A stretch of DNA of 64,000 bases from the NCBI GenBank assembly GCA_002002485.1, contig MQVI01000004.1, positions 1-64,000 of the forward strand, written 5' to 3'. The position numbers and the translations under genes were made by a program. Origin of the DNA: Pasteurellaceae bacterium 15-036681. Lineage in GTDB: Bacteria > Pseudomonadota > Gammaproteobacteria > Enterobacterales > Pasteurellaceae. The notes beneath the pieces are model-generated. The model made no database searches, was not told the origin of the DNA, and worked only from the letters and a program-made list of their open reading frames with translations. Numbering within the stretch: position 1 is the stretch's first letter; every line of letters starts with the position of its first letter. This document shows positions 44,301-51,449 of the stretch, one piece after another.

Positions 44301-44646
44301 TTAGGTAGGTAGCAAGTGGTGCAAATTCGGGTTGAGTGAGGCAACGAGGGATTAAGCGCATCAAACGCCATACCATTGTACTACGTGCGAAAATATTCTC
44401 TTTCGGCAATTCAGGAAACAATAAGCGATATTGTTGCCACAAAAAGCTAGTTGGATAAGGAAAATCGATGTTTCCAGCTACACCTTCACTCTCGGCAATC
44501 TGCATTTGTAGCCATTGCGCCATACCGATACTCTGGACAAGAATGGTTTCTTTCTCAAAGGGGTTTGGGTTAGGATCTTGCTCTAGAATTTTGATCAGGA
44601 GATCTTTTTGGCTTGCTAATTGATTTGAGTAGTAAACAGTAAACAT
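41386..44646 (-). CDS. recC: Exodeoxyribonuclease V gamma subunit
   Basis: This 1086-residue subunit of RecBCD recognises Chi and splits DNA strands during double-strand-break repair. The N-terminal inactive helicase-like domains show AQWLQMQIAESEGVAGNIDFP and IIVMSADIDSYAPYI. The central 'LLGMNEGEYPRQQPVNSFDLM' region and 'GDRARRDDDRYLFLEALLSA' are hallmark RecC sequences. The C-terminal nuclease-like fold follows. It lies just after comQ (55-base gap), the order seen in H. influenzae, and may share the competence transcript. Confidence 0.95.
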   Translation of the reverse strand: MFTVYYSNQLASQKDLLIKILEQDPNPNPFEKETILVQSIGMAQWLQMQIAESEGVAGNIDFPYPTSFLWQQYRLLFPELPKENIFARSTMVWRLMRLIPRCLTQPEFAPLATYLKNPDQLKLYQLASKIADLFDQYLVYRPHWLIHWEKGEQHAILNEISRNISFKNKDFEDIAQSNLWQSMLWNLLIEDIKQDSDAITFNTSHRAYLQQRYFEKLDNLTPQEIEKLPKRIFVFGISSMPIQQLAVLNKLSEHCRVYLFFTNPSESFWEDAREDKVVEKLALNQSLTEEDLSILLEGQGNPLLVNWGKQGKEFLNLISEAELDTYYIPDMSNLDNGSLLAQIKQAIFNFEHHSEFQLSKKDNSVQIHSCHSQMREVEVLHNNLLQLFEQNPALSPKDIIVMSADIDSYAPYINAVFSRYTYGDKRYIPFTLSDQKINFIDPIVSSFLTLLSLKDRKFSAEEILDLLDIHAIREKYQLNEEQLFTVREWIRHSGIRAGLNKQNPEWKNYNSWENGLNRLLLGTSLKEESNSWQDTLGFDESYGLNAELTGNIAHFIDNLTAWISFIQQPQLIENWQQQLIELTNNFYQENDENTLTLFNLKQAIDNVVDAVQQTNFAEKITIDVLAQLFDQQLSEQRSNLNFLVGKVNFCTLLPMRAIPFKVVCLLGMNEGEYPRQQPVNSFDLMQYAPQKGDRARRDDDRYLFLEALLSAQQTLYISYVGQSLTSSAEKLPSILVSQLIGYIDENSVGKQTFTIQKHAMTVFSPKNFSNGNISYDKEWLETKNKQQEVGEFLTPLTTEINRPTDIELSDLISYLQDPVAHFFKTHLGVRFESYDQQIAESEHFDLDNLERYNFLDTLLGLNAEETEVFIENETLKGNLPVNAFATITKNNLLENIQSLKTALSDYLSEEKSIYEVDLKLNPQTQAVNLIGNIANRFGDEIILWRVGRLRDKDIILTWIYHLILCATDSGVSHLKFYYRQQSEAKYLEFQPIEKQQAKALLVRYIDDYLTSFNQLKWALNDNLDDYFKQVNEMEDETSRVMFCQSNIEQLENIYVQRVIGQSKQLDWVEIYQRTQDWFGLMISSVK

Positions 44647-44701
44647 CGGGTTTTCCTCTTGCTTTTAATCCGTTCATTCTAGCGAGTTATCTCACAATGA
44701 T

Positions 44702-44995
44702 CTAACGAATTATCACTTCACCCAGTGGAAAATTAACCTTGATTTGTTGCTGGGAACACGCAATATCAAAACGTAATCCGTTTCGGAGAATAGACTTTTC
44801 ACAAGCATGATTCGCCATCTGTAAACTTATTTGATTTTCGGCAATTTGTAAGGCTTGTTTCTGTTGATAGAGAAAATTTGAGCGTTGATTCTGCTTGGAT
44901 TGCCATTGGCTGTAACTTAAATAAAGTAATGAGAAAATCATCAGTGCAATCATCACACTACTGAAACTTTCCGCTTTTTGAATGGGGTTAATCAT
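44702..44995 (-). CDS. comQ: Competence pseudopilin-like protein ComQ
   Basis: This 97-residue protein has a hydrophobic N-terminal helix (ESFSSVMIALMIFSLLYLSY, residues 9-28) preceded by a short charged leader, in the style of a type IV minor pilin (PpdC-like). Two Cys residues (ACEKS and IACSQ) may form a disulfide. It is the fourth gene of comNOPQ upstream of recC and overlaps comP by 8 bases. In H. influenzae the equivalent (HI0941) is needed for DNA uptake. Confidence 0.82.
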   Translation of the reverse strand: MINPIQKAESFSSVMIALMIFSLLYLSYSQWQSKQNQRSNFLYQQKQALQIAENQISLQMANHACEKSILRNGLRFDIACSQQQIKVNFPLGEVIIR

Positions 44996-45668
44996 AATTT
45001 AATATCGTTTGAGAATGGGTTAAATAGTGCCATTGAGAATGCATCTTTTCTAGGTTATCCACCACTGCGCGGCGATAAGTTAAATTACGCTCTTCACGCG
45101 CATTATCAAAGGAGGAATAGAGCACACCATACATTTTCCGGCTGCCTTTAATATCAAAATAGTAGTCTGTAATAATGATGCCATAAAAATCCTTAGTAAT
45201 ATTTTCATCAATATCATTAAGCGCAATGGCTATTCTTGGCGCTTGTTCACTGCTATTTGGCAGTTCTGCTAAAGATTTAATATAAACGACCGCTTGTTGA
45301 TATGTATCTAAATCTAGCCAACGATGAATATCATCCACGGCAATATATTTATCTCTGGTTGGCTTAGGCTGAATAAATAAGCTGGTTTGAACACAGTTAA
45401 ATTGATATTTTATTTTTTCAAACTCAAAAACTATTTTCTCTTTTTTCTGATGCTCACACTCCTGTTGTTTATTTTGTTTAATTTTATCAAATACCTTTAA
45501 TTTACTATTTAAATAATTTTGATAGTAGTTTTGTGTGATTTTTTCACGACTAATTAAATCATCTTTAAATAAGAAGATAAGAGAAAATATTGTCGTTAAT
45601 ATGATTAAACTGACTAGTAGACTACTAGCAGGTTGAAAACGAGCTAATCTAAATTGAAAGGACCCCAT
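44988..45668 (-). CDS. comP: Competence protein ComP
   Basis: This 226-residue protein has an N-terminal hydrophobic segment (SSLLVSLIILTTIFSLIFLF, about 15-34) after a basic leader ending QPA, like a pseudopilin but without the Glu5 of true pilins. The rest is a globular, mostly polar domain of the DUF2572 type found only in Pasteurellaceae com operons. It corresponds to H. influenzae HI0940. Its start overlaps the comO stop (TAATG), with SD AGGAGA. Confidence 0.83.
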   Translation of the reverse strand: MGSFQFRLARFQPASSLLVSLIILTTIFSLIFLFKDDLISREKITQNYYQNYLNSKLKVFDKIKQNKQQECEHQKKEKIVFEFEKIKYQFNCVQTSLFIQPKPTRDKYIAVDDIHRWLDLDTYQQAVVYIKSLAELPNSSEQAPRIAIALNDIDENITKDFYGIIITDYYFDIKGSRKMYGVLYSSFDNAREERNLTYRRAVVDNLEKMHSQWHYLTHSQTILNYD

Positions 45669-46354
45669 TAATCTTCTCCTGAATTAAATAAATAACTATA
45701 TGCTGTTGCGCTATATTCAACTTTAGGCAATTTGGTTGATTTTAAAGATAATTCTATTTTAAGTAACTTGTCTTCTTTTAACCAACTAAAGTTAAGTTGT
45801 GTGACTATGTAGTCTCCCATATCCGCCATTTTGCTCCATTTTCCAATATTACAGCCTTTAGCAAATATTTCGCATTCCTGTCCATAGCAGGTTTGAATTT
45901 GGTTATCTTCGTAAATATAAATTGCTTGATTCTCAAATTTAAAACCAAATAACTCTTTTGCAATATTATTGGTCTTATTTAATCCTTGAACTTGGCAAGC
46001 TTGTGTTTTATTACGATTACCAATACAGCCATCACCATTCAAATCATAGAAAAACATTAAACATTGTTTTCCCTCTAGTAAATAATTTTTATCCTTGCTG
46101 CTAAATAAATCAAAATTGCTATTTTCACGATAATTACCTTGATAATTCATGTGCTGAATATGTTGTTGGAAATAATCTAATAGTTGATGAGTATGCGTTT
46201 GTAAATTCAATAACTCTCGTTGCTTAGACTGAGTATAATAATATTGGCTATATAACGAACTAGCAATCAATAAAATAAAGCTCGCTAAACTAAGTGAAAT
46301 AAGTATTTCAATTAAGCTAACGGCAGGTTGAACGTTTATTTTTTTGAATAACAT
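45668..46354 (-). CDS. comO: Competence minor pseudopilin ComO (PpdB-like)
   Basis: This 228-residue protein has a prepilin-type leader: KKINVQPA then VSLIEILISLSLASFILLI, with Glu5 present and cleavage expected after Ala. The mature part has several cysteines. It corresponds to HI0939. The start at 46354 was chosen because GGAG lies six bases upstream of that ATG; a TTG start at 46375 would add seven residues. It overlaps comN by 38 bases, so translation is probably coupled. Confidence 0.85.
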   Translation of the reverse strand: MLFKKINVQPAVSLIEILISLSLASFILLIASSLYSQYYYTQSKQRELLNLQTHTHQLLDYFQQHIQHMNYQGNYRENSNFDLFSSKDKNYLLEGKQCLMFFYDLNGDGCIGNRNKTQACQVQGLNKTNNIAKELFGFKFENQAIYIYEDNQIQTCYGQECEIFAKGCNIGKWSKMADMGDYIVTQLNFSWLKEDKLLKIELSLKSTKLPKVEYSATAYSYLFNSGED

Positions 46355-46835
46355 ATACGACTCCATTTTGCTCAAATTGAATTACGTCTTTTTCATTATT
46401 TAAAGCAAAGCCTAAACATTTAGATTCTAGTCGACCAGCATTACCATCGACATTCATAAATACTTTTGGATATAAACTATTGCTCTTTAATGTGAGTGCA
46501 TTATGTGAATGGTATAAGCGATATTCGTCTTTAATTAAACAGCTGTTGATATTTAAGCAATCACAAGCGATCTGTTTGCTATCTAATTTTGCAACTGCAA
46601 CCATGCACCATTGCTGATTATCTTGATTAATGGAAATAGAGTAATTTTGCTTTTGGTAACGAGCTTTGGATTGAATTTGGTAAATAAATGCTTTTACTTG
46701 ATCAATTTCTTTATTTAATAAAAGATGATCATGAAGTTTAAAAAAGATTGGAGAGATAAAATAGAGTGAGAGAATTAAAATCACCAATGTTATAAGCGTT
46801 TCAATTAAGCTAAATGCTTTAAGCTGGATAAGCAT
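46317..46835 (-). CDS. comN: Competence minor pseudopilin ComN (PpdA-like)
   Basis: This 172-residue type IV pilin-like protein has leader MLIQLKA and mature start FSLIETLITLVILILSLYF, with the conserved Glu5, so it should be cut and methylated by the prepilin peptidase. The C-terminal domain has six cysteines. It corresponds to HI0938 and is first in comNOPQ. A CRP-S site lies 74-95 bases upstream, which ties the operon to Sxy and CRP. Confidence 0.87.
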   Translation of the reverse strand: MLIQLKAFSLIETLITLVILILSLYFISPIFFKLHDHLLLNKEIDQVKAFIYQIQSKARYQKQNYSISINQDNQQWCMVAVAKLDSKQIACDCLNINSCLIKDEYRLYHSHNALTLKSNSLYPKVFMNVDGNAGRLESKCLGFALNNEKDVIQFEQNGVVYVIQKNKRSTCR

Positions 46836-46908
46836 CGTATATCCTTAAATAAAATATTTTCGGAAATACTAAAATTGGCAGAATTTTTGGTAAACAAAAG
46901 AGTTTTTA

Positions 46909-46930
46909 TTTTTCGATCAAGATCGCAAAA
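46909..46930 (-). promoter_or_regulatory. CRP-S (Sxy-dependent CRP) site of the comNOPQ operon
   Basis: On the minus strand the core is TTGCGATCTTGATCGAAAA. The left half is the CRP-S word TGCGA in place of TGTGA, with the 6-base spacer TCTTGA; the right half is TCGAA. TGCGA half-sites mark promoters that need both CRP and the competence activator Sxy. Position before comN fits the known regulon. Confidence 0.85.
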
Positions 46931-46950
46931 ACAGAGGGAATTTGGTGAGT

Positions 46951-47136
46951 ATTTGCACACATTCTAATTTACACCCACTCCCTCTTGGAGAGGGAAATTG
47001 TTAAATATTCCCTTAAATATCACGCGTGTTACCCTCTCTCTGCAAAAATTACTGAACGCAATTTTTGCGGTCTCTCTCCCAAAGGGAGAGAGTAGTGAAT
47101 TCAAATATTTGATTTGTACCACTGCTACATAATTTC
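46951..47136. repeat. Second copy of the MITE-like repeat, between comN and fabA
   Basis: The core GGAGAGGGAAATTGTTAAAT, CCTCTCTCTGCAAAAATT, CAATTTTTGCGGTCTCTCTC and AATTCAAATATTTGATTTGT runs are almost identical to those of the element at 30344-30586. The left internal hairpin is shorter (CCCTCTTGGAGAGGG), and the outer ends are more diverged (TTTGCACAC on the left; CATAATTTCG on the right). No coding capacity. Confidence 0.8.
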
Positions 47137-47158
47137 GTTATGAGCCTATATCGATAAA

Positions 47159-47692
47159 TTAAAACGATGCTGTATCTTGAAACAAGCCTACTTTCAAATC
47201 CGTTGCAGTATAGATTACTCGGCCATCCACTTCCACTTCGCCATCTGCCATTCCCATCACTAACTTACGGTTGATCACTCGTTTCATATTAATACGATAA
47301 ATCACTTTCTTCGCTGTTGGTAAAATTTGACCTGTAAATTTCACTTCGCCTACACCTAATGCACGGCCTTTACCTTTACCGCCGATCCAGCCTAAGTAGA
47401 AACCCACTAACTGCCACATGGCATCTAAACCTAAACAACCGGGCATTACTGGGTCGCCGATAAAATGGCAACCAAAGAAAGGTAAGTCTTTATTGATATC
47501 TAACTCTGCTTCGATATAGCCCTTCTCAAATAGACCTTCAACATCGGTAATCTTGGTAATGCGATCCATCATTAACATTGATGGCGCAGGTAATTGTGGA
47601 CCTTCACTACCGAATAATTCACCACGTCCTGAAGCTAATAAGTCTTGGTAATCATAGTTAGATTTAATGTTAGGTGTACAAGTGTTCATCAT
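47159..47692 (-). CDS. fabA: 3-hydroxydecanoyl-ACP dehydratase/isomerase
   Basis: This 177-residue hot-dog enzyme dehydrates and isomerises C10 acyl-ACP to start unsaturated fatty acid synthesis. The catalytic pair is His76 ([14 protein letters not shown]) and Asp90 (GLDAMWQL), equal to E. coli His70 and Asp84. It lies downstream of lonH, the same order as in E. coli, and a FadR-like site lies about 100 bases upstream. Confidence 0.96.
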   Translation of the reverse strand: MMNTCTPNIKSNYDYQDLLASGRGELFGSEGPQLPAPSMLMMDRITKITDVEGLFEKGYIEAELDINKDLPFFGCHFIGDPVMPGCLGLDAMWQLVGFYLGWIGGKGKGRALGVGEVKFTGQILPTAKKVIYRINMKRVINRKLVMGMADGEVEVDGRVIYTATDLKVGLFQDTASF

Positions 47693-47713
47693 TTTTTATT
47701 CCTGTATAAATGA

Positions 47714-47765
47714 AAAAGTCTGCTACAGCAGTGCATTTTGGACATACACATAGTAACAGACTTTT
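47714..47765 (-). terminator. Stem-loop in the lonH-fabA gap (terminator or leader hairpin)
   Basis: AAAAGTCTGTTAC and GTAGCAGACTTTT (minus strand) form a 13-bp stem with one mismatch and a 26-base loop, followed by TTCATTT. It is just before the fabA SD. It may end lonH transcription or form a structure in the fabA leader. Confidence 0.55.
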
Positions 47766-47789
47766 AAAATAGCGAACAAGTGTAAGCTG

Positions 47790-47804
47790 ACTTGTCGGAT
47801 CAGT
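47790..47804. promoter_or_regulatory. Candidate FadR operator upstream of fabA
   Basis: ACTTGTCGGATCAGT matches the FadR palindrome ACTGGTCNGACCAGT at 13 of 15 positions; the two changes are symmetrical. It overlaps the lonH stop and lies about 100 bases before fabA. FadR is a known activator of fabA in gammaproteobacteria. Confidence 0.58.
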
Positions 47805-49434
47805 GGCGTTTTAGCAATTTGTAAACTTTTTGCAAAATCGAACCGCTTAATTCTTCGTTTTGATTAGCATCAATATATTGATGTACAAGAGAAAAGATTG
47901 AAGGTTTATCACTCTCTTTTGGTAACTCTTCATCATAAAATTGATGTTGTAACAGAATTTCAATCGCTTCGAATACATCTGCAACTGCCCAGATTTTAAA
48001 TCTATCAGCCTTAATTGCCTCTAATACCTCTGGTTTGAGGCTAAGATGAGATAAACATACCGCAGGAATAACCACTCCTTGCTTACCTGTTAACTCACGT
48101 GCGTTACATACATTGAAAAAGCCTTCAATCTTCTGATTAACACCACCGACACTCAGCACATTACCAAATTGGTCAATTGAGCCTGTCACAGCCAAAGACT
48201 GTGGTAAAGGTAATTTAGTTAAAGCACTAATTAGCACACAGAAAATCGCCAGAGACGAGCTATCACCATCAATTTCGCCATAGGATTGCTCAAAGGCTAA
48301 AGAGGCTGAAAATGGCAATTGCGCAGGTAATTCCAATAGGTTCGCAAGGCAAGACTGGGCAATAATAATCCCCTTGGAATGAATATTGCCACCTAGCTCT
48401 ACTTTGCGCTCAATATCGTGAATTTCGCCCTCTCCATACTGAACATTACAGCTAATACGTAGTGGCTCACCAAATGAGTGAGGAATACCATCAAACTCTA
48501 CTACCGATAAACCATTAATTTGCCCGACTGTTTCGTCATCCGTTTCAATATATTGCTGATTATTTAAAATATCTTGCAAAACATATTGATTTAATACTGC
48601 AGATTGCTGTTCTAAATAATCAAAATAGCCTTGAATATCCTTAAATTCAGACTGATTTCGATAGAAAGTATTAATGCCTAAAATATGCTTTTTAACTAAT
48701 GTAGGTGAAATTGAGATTAATTGTTGGCTCTCACTTTCTCTAATATAATTCTGTAATAATTGATTTAATGCCTGTGCCGAAAATAATTTTTGCGTATATT
48801 TTTGTGCTGTTGTTTGAATATAATCACCCCATTGTTGAAGATTATCTTCATCAATCATTAGGTAAGATTCAATTTCAGCATATTGGCTAAATTGATAGAG
48901 GCTATCATCATAGGTAGCAAGAGTTGAAATATCTTCTCGGCTTCCTACTAATACCAGTTTGAATTGGCTCTGAATTGCTTCTAGAGGTGTCGGTACGGCA
49001 TTAATAGTATGAGGTTCATAATAACCAAATAATAATGCCTGTTTTAATCTATCCCATTGAGTAACATCCAATAATAGCGAATTAATATTTAAAATTAATA
49101 CACCATTATTAGCTTGTTGAATTGCCCCTTGTACGCTCTCTGCTCGGTTCTCTTTTTCCAGATAAAGACTATATCCAAATAAACTATTACGATTAAATTC
49201 TATTTTAGTTAGCGTTACAATATGTTGAGATTCAAAATAGTCTTCAATTTCTGCTAAAAATTCTGGGAAGGTTTCAGTTTTTAAAATTAATGCACTATTT
49301 CCTTCGCTCAAAATAAATTGATCGATCGCTTGTTGAGTTTTAGTCTGAAAATCAAAAAAATTAACCTGCTCGCTTGATTCAGCAAAAGGGTATTGAATAG
49401 TTAAAGATTGCCAATTAATCGGGGTTATTTGCAC
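47800..49434 (-). CDS. lonH: Lon-family protease LonH/YcbZ (HI1324-like)
   Basis: This 544-residue protein has a C-terminal Lon protease domain: catalytic Ser392 in EIDGDSSSLA (matching the GPSAG Ser) and Lys435 in GGVNQKIEG. The N-terminal half is a degenerate AAA-like region with no intact Walker A, as in E. coli YcbZ, so ATP use is doubtful. It stands between matP (divergent) and fabA (same strand), an order conserved with E. coli. Substrates are not known. Confidence 0.88.
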   Translation of the reverse strand: MQITPINWQSLTIQYPFAESSEQVNFFDFQTKTQQAIDQFILSEGNSALILKTETFPEFLAEIEDYFESQHIVTLTKIEFNRNSLFGYSLYLEKENRAESVQGAIQQANNGVLILNINSLLLDVTQWDRLKQALLFGYYEPHTINAVPTPLEAIQSQFKLVLVGSREDISTLATYDDSLYQFSQYAEIESYLMIDEDNLQQWGDYIQTTAQKYTQKLFSAQALNQLLQNYIRESESQQLISISPTLVKKHILGINTFYRNQSEFKDIQGYFDYLEQQSAVLNQYVLQDILNNQQYIETDDETVGQINGLSVVEFDGIPHSFGEPLRISCNVQYGEGEIHDIERKVELGGNIHSKGIIIAQSCLANLLELPAQLPFSASLAFEQSYGEIDGDSSSLAIFCVLISALTKLPLPQSLAVTGSIDQFGNVLSVGGVNQKIEGFFNVCNARELTGKQGVVIPAVCLSHLSLKPEVLEAIKADRFKIWAVADVFEAIEILLQHQFYDEELPKESDKPSIFSLVHQYIDANQNEELSGSILQKVYKLLKRH

Positions 49435-49519
49435 AAAGTTGCCTCATTAAGAAATTTGCTTCATTATACCTGTAATTCCGTTATACTTCACACAAAGATT
49501 TATTGGGTTAAATAACAGT

Positions 49520-49966
49520 ATGCGCTATCAAAAATTAGAAATTCAAGAGGCAGGTTGGAAATGGAAATACCTGCTAAAAAAATACCGTGAGGGTGAAAAT
49601 GTCACCAAACACGAAGAAACTAGTTTAATTGAGCTTAAAATGCAATTACTTACGACTTTGCAAAATTCACCAGAGGAGATCGAAGGTTGGATTAAAAATG
49701 AAATGACTGCGGAGCAACGTAAGAAAATGCGCCAATCAATTCGTGCTCGTCGCAAGCGCTTCTTCAATGCAGAAAAGCAATCGACTAAGAAAAAATCTAT
49801 TGATTTAGATTATGCAAGCTGGCTACGCCTTTCTAAACAATCAAGAAAGATGGAAATGACGTTATCAGAAACAATTAACTATTTGATTGATGAAGTTGAG
49901 AATAAACAGATCTATTCTGAGCAAGTAGATAAGATGAAAGCTAATTTGAAGGCTCTTCTAGGATAA
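49520..49966 (+). CDS. matP: Macrodomain Ter protein MatP
   Basis: This 148-residue DNA-binding protein organises the replication-terminus region by binding matS sites and interacting with ZapB. It has an N-terminal four-helix bundle (about 1-85, AGWKWKYLLKKYREGE) and a ribbon-helix-helix (about 92-125, IDLDYASWLRLSKQSRKMEM). It is divergent from lonH. No clear matS (GTGAC-N3-GTCAC) was noticed in the window by eye. Confidence 0.93.
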   Translation: MRYQKLEIQEAGWKWKYLLKKYREGENVTKHEETSLIELKMQLLTTLQNSPEEIEGWIKNEMTAEQRKKMRQSIRARRKRFFNAEKQSTKKKSIDLDYASWLRLSKQSRKMEMTLSETINYLIDEVENKQIYSEQVDKMKANLKALLG

Positions 49967-49973
49967 CAATTTC

Positions 49974-50045
49974 GTAGGGTGGACATCCCTGCCCACCAAT
50001 ATATACATATGAGTCAAAAATGGTGGGCAAGGATGCCCACCCTAC
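49974..50045. repeat. 72-bp inverted-repeat element after matP (GTAGGGTGG family)
   Basis: The ends GTAGGGTGGACATCCCTGCC and GGCAAGGATGCCCACCCTAC are inverted copies of one another around a ~25-base AT-rich middle. The shorter hairpin at 27081 and a degenerate one near 20612 use the same words. It starts 8 bases after the matP stop. Confidence 0.8.
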
Positions 50046-50070
50046 ATTACGCTTATCTGCAACCTGAAAC

Positions 50071-50100
50071 AAAAATACCCACTTACGTGGGTATTTTTTT
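50071..50100 (-). terminator. Rho-independent terminator after the downstream ompA copy
   Basis: AATACCCAC and GTGGGTATT form a 9-bp stem with a 4-base loop. The minus strand continues TTTTTG, and the plus strand TTTTT, so it may work both ways. Confidence 0.87.
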
Positions 50101-50122
50101 AAGCTTTAAGACTTAAAGAAGA

Positions 50123-51217
50123 TTACATAGAAACTTCTTTTGAACCTTGAACTTGTACTTCAACACGACGGTCTGGTGCTAAGCACGCGATTAAAGCTTT
50201 ACGGCCTTTAACTGCATCACAAGTGTTGCCAGTTACTGGGTTCGCTGAACCGTAACCTACAGCTGTGATGTTAGCTGGGTTAACACCTTGAGAAACCATG
50301 TAGTTAGCTACTGTTTCTGCACGACGTTGTGATAATTTTAAGTTTGCTGCTGCTTTACCGATACGGTCTGCGTGGCCGTTAACTTGGATTGCTGGGTTAG
50401 CTAAACCTAAGTTTGCAATTTCAGTATTTGCTGTATCTAAAGCTTGTTTACCTGCTGCCGCTAAGTTAGCTTTACCGAATGCAAATAATACATCTGAGCT
50501 GAATGCGAAGTTTTTAGTCACAACTTCTGGTGCTACTACTGGCGCTGCACCTTGACCAAAGCGGTATGTTAAACCTGCAGATACTGAGCTGATATCTGGG
50601 CGGTAGTCGGTTGCACCAGCAGCAGCTAATACAGGAGCGCCTGCTTTACCCGCATTGTTTAACCATTGATATTCAACTTTAGCAGCTAAAGCTGGAGTAA
50701 TTGCATACTCAACACCTGCGCCTAATACTAAAGAAGTTTGGAAACGAGAGTCTTTTGAAGGAACTTTAGTTTCAACATCTACTGTTTTATAGCTATTGTT
50801 TACTAAAGCAATACCAACTTTACCAAATACATCTAAGTTAGATAATACTTCGTAGCTTGGTTTTAAGCTAATTACAGTACCGTGAGCTGAGTGACGGAAA
50901 GTCTGTTTATCTTTGCTTGTTGGAAGATTTTTCTCTGAACCACGTACACGGCCAAAATAGTCATAACCAACTTCTGCAGCTAAACCTAAACCAGCTTGAT
51001 TTAAGATTTGGTAACCACCGAACACACCGTAAGTTACTGAATTACGGTTAATACCATATTTACCATCTTTTTTAGCATCTAATTGTTCGATACCATCGTG
51101 GAATGATGCCCAACCTGCTTTAGCACCTGCGTAGAAAGTGTTTGCTTGTGGCGCAGCATTTGCAACTGAAGCAACTGCTAAGCCAGATACAGCTAATGCA
51201 ACTAATGTTTTTTTCAT
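50123..51217 (-). CDS. ompA: OmpA-family outer-membrane protein, copy 1 (P5-like)
   Basis: This 364-residue porin-like protein has a 21-residue signal peptide (ending VANA). An eight-strand barrel (about 22-220) has variable loops, and an OmpA peptidoglycan-binding domain (about 235-350) has the pattern VNGHADRIGK...NLKLSQRRAETVANYM. Two cysteines near the C-terminus (NTCDAVKGRKALIACLAP) form the usual disulfide. The neighbour at 51450 is a paralogue with the same signal peptide and nearly identical C-terminal domain but different loops. Each has its own promoter and terminator. Confidence 0.95.
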   Translation of the reverse strand: MKKTLVALAVSGLAVASVANAAPQANTFYAGAKAGWASFHDGIEQLDAKKDGKYGINRNSVTYGVFGGYQILNQAGLGLAAEVGYDYFGRVRGSEKNLPTSKDKQTFRHSAHGTVISLKPSYEVLSNLDVFGKVGIALVNNSYKTVDVETKVPSKDSRFQTSLVLGAGVEYAITPALAAKVEYQWLNNAGKAGAPVLAAAGATDYRPDISSVSAGLTYRFGQGAAPVVAPEVVTKNFAFSSDVLFAFGKANLAAAGKQALDTANTEIANLGLANPAIQVNGHADRIGKAAANLKLSQRRAETVANYMVSQGVNPANITAVGYGSANPVTGNTCDAVKGRKALIACLAPDRRVEVQVQGSKEVSM

Positions 51218-51396
51218 TTGGATGATCCTCTATTTTATCGTCATCGAATAAAAGTAATTGCGTCAAGAAAAATAACGCAAACTCAAGTTATATAATTACT
51301 AATAAGATAGAGCAATTACATAATAACTTTGCCAGTATAGCAAAGATTATACAAACGAGGCAAATCTTTATTGAACCATCGTTCAGCTACTAAAAG

Positions 51397-51423
51397 AAAA
51401 ACCCACATTTCTGTGGGTTTTTC
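51397..51423 (-). terminator. Rho-independent terminator after the upstream ompA copy
   Basis: AAAAACCCACA and TGTGGGTTTTT form an 11-bp stem with a short loop. The minus strand continues CTTTTAG after the A/T part of the stem. It is 27 bases past the stop codon. Confidence 0.87.
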
Positions 51424-51449
51424 TAATTTAGCGCTCGGTTCGCTACAAA

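Noticed and set aside
47800-49434. lonH as a broken Lon protease because Walker A is missing
   Set aside because: E. coli YcbZ and its relatives also lack a clear Walker A; the Ser392/Lys435 dyad is intact, so this is the normal form of the family.
49520-49966. matS sites around matP that would place the window in the Ter macrodomain
   Set aside because: No clear GTGAC-N3-GTCAC was seen by eye; a computed search of the whole genome would be needed to say more.
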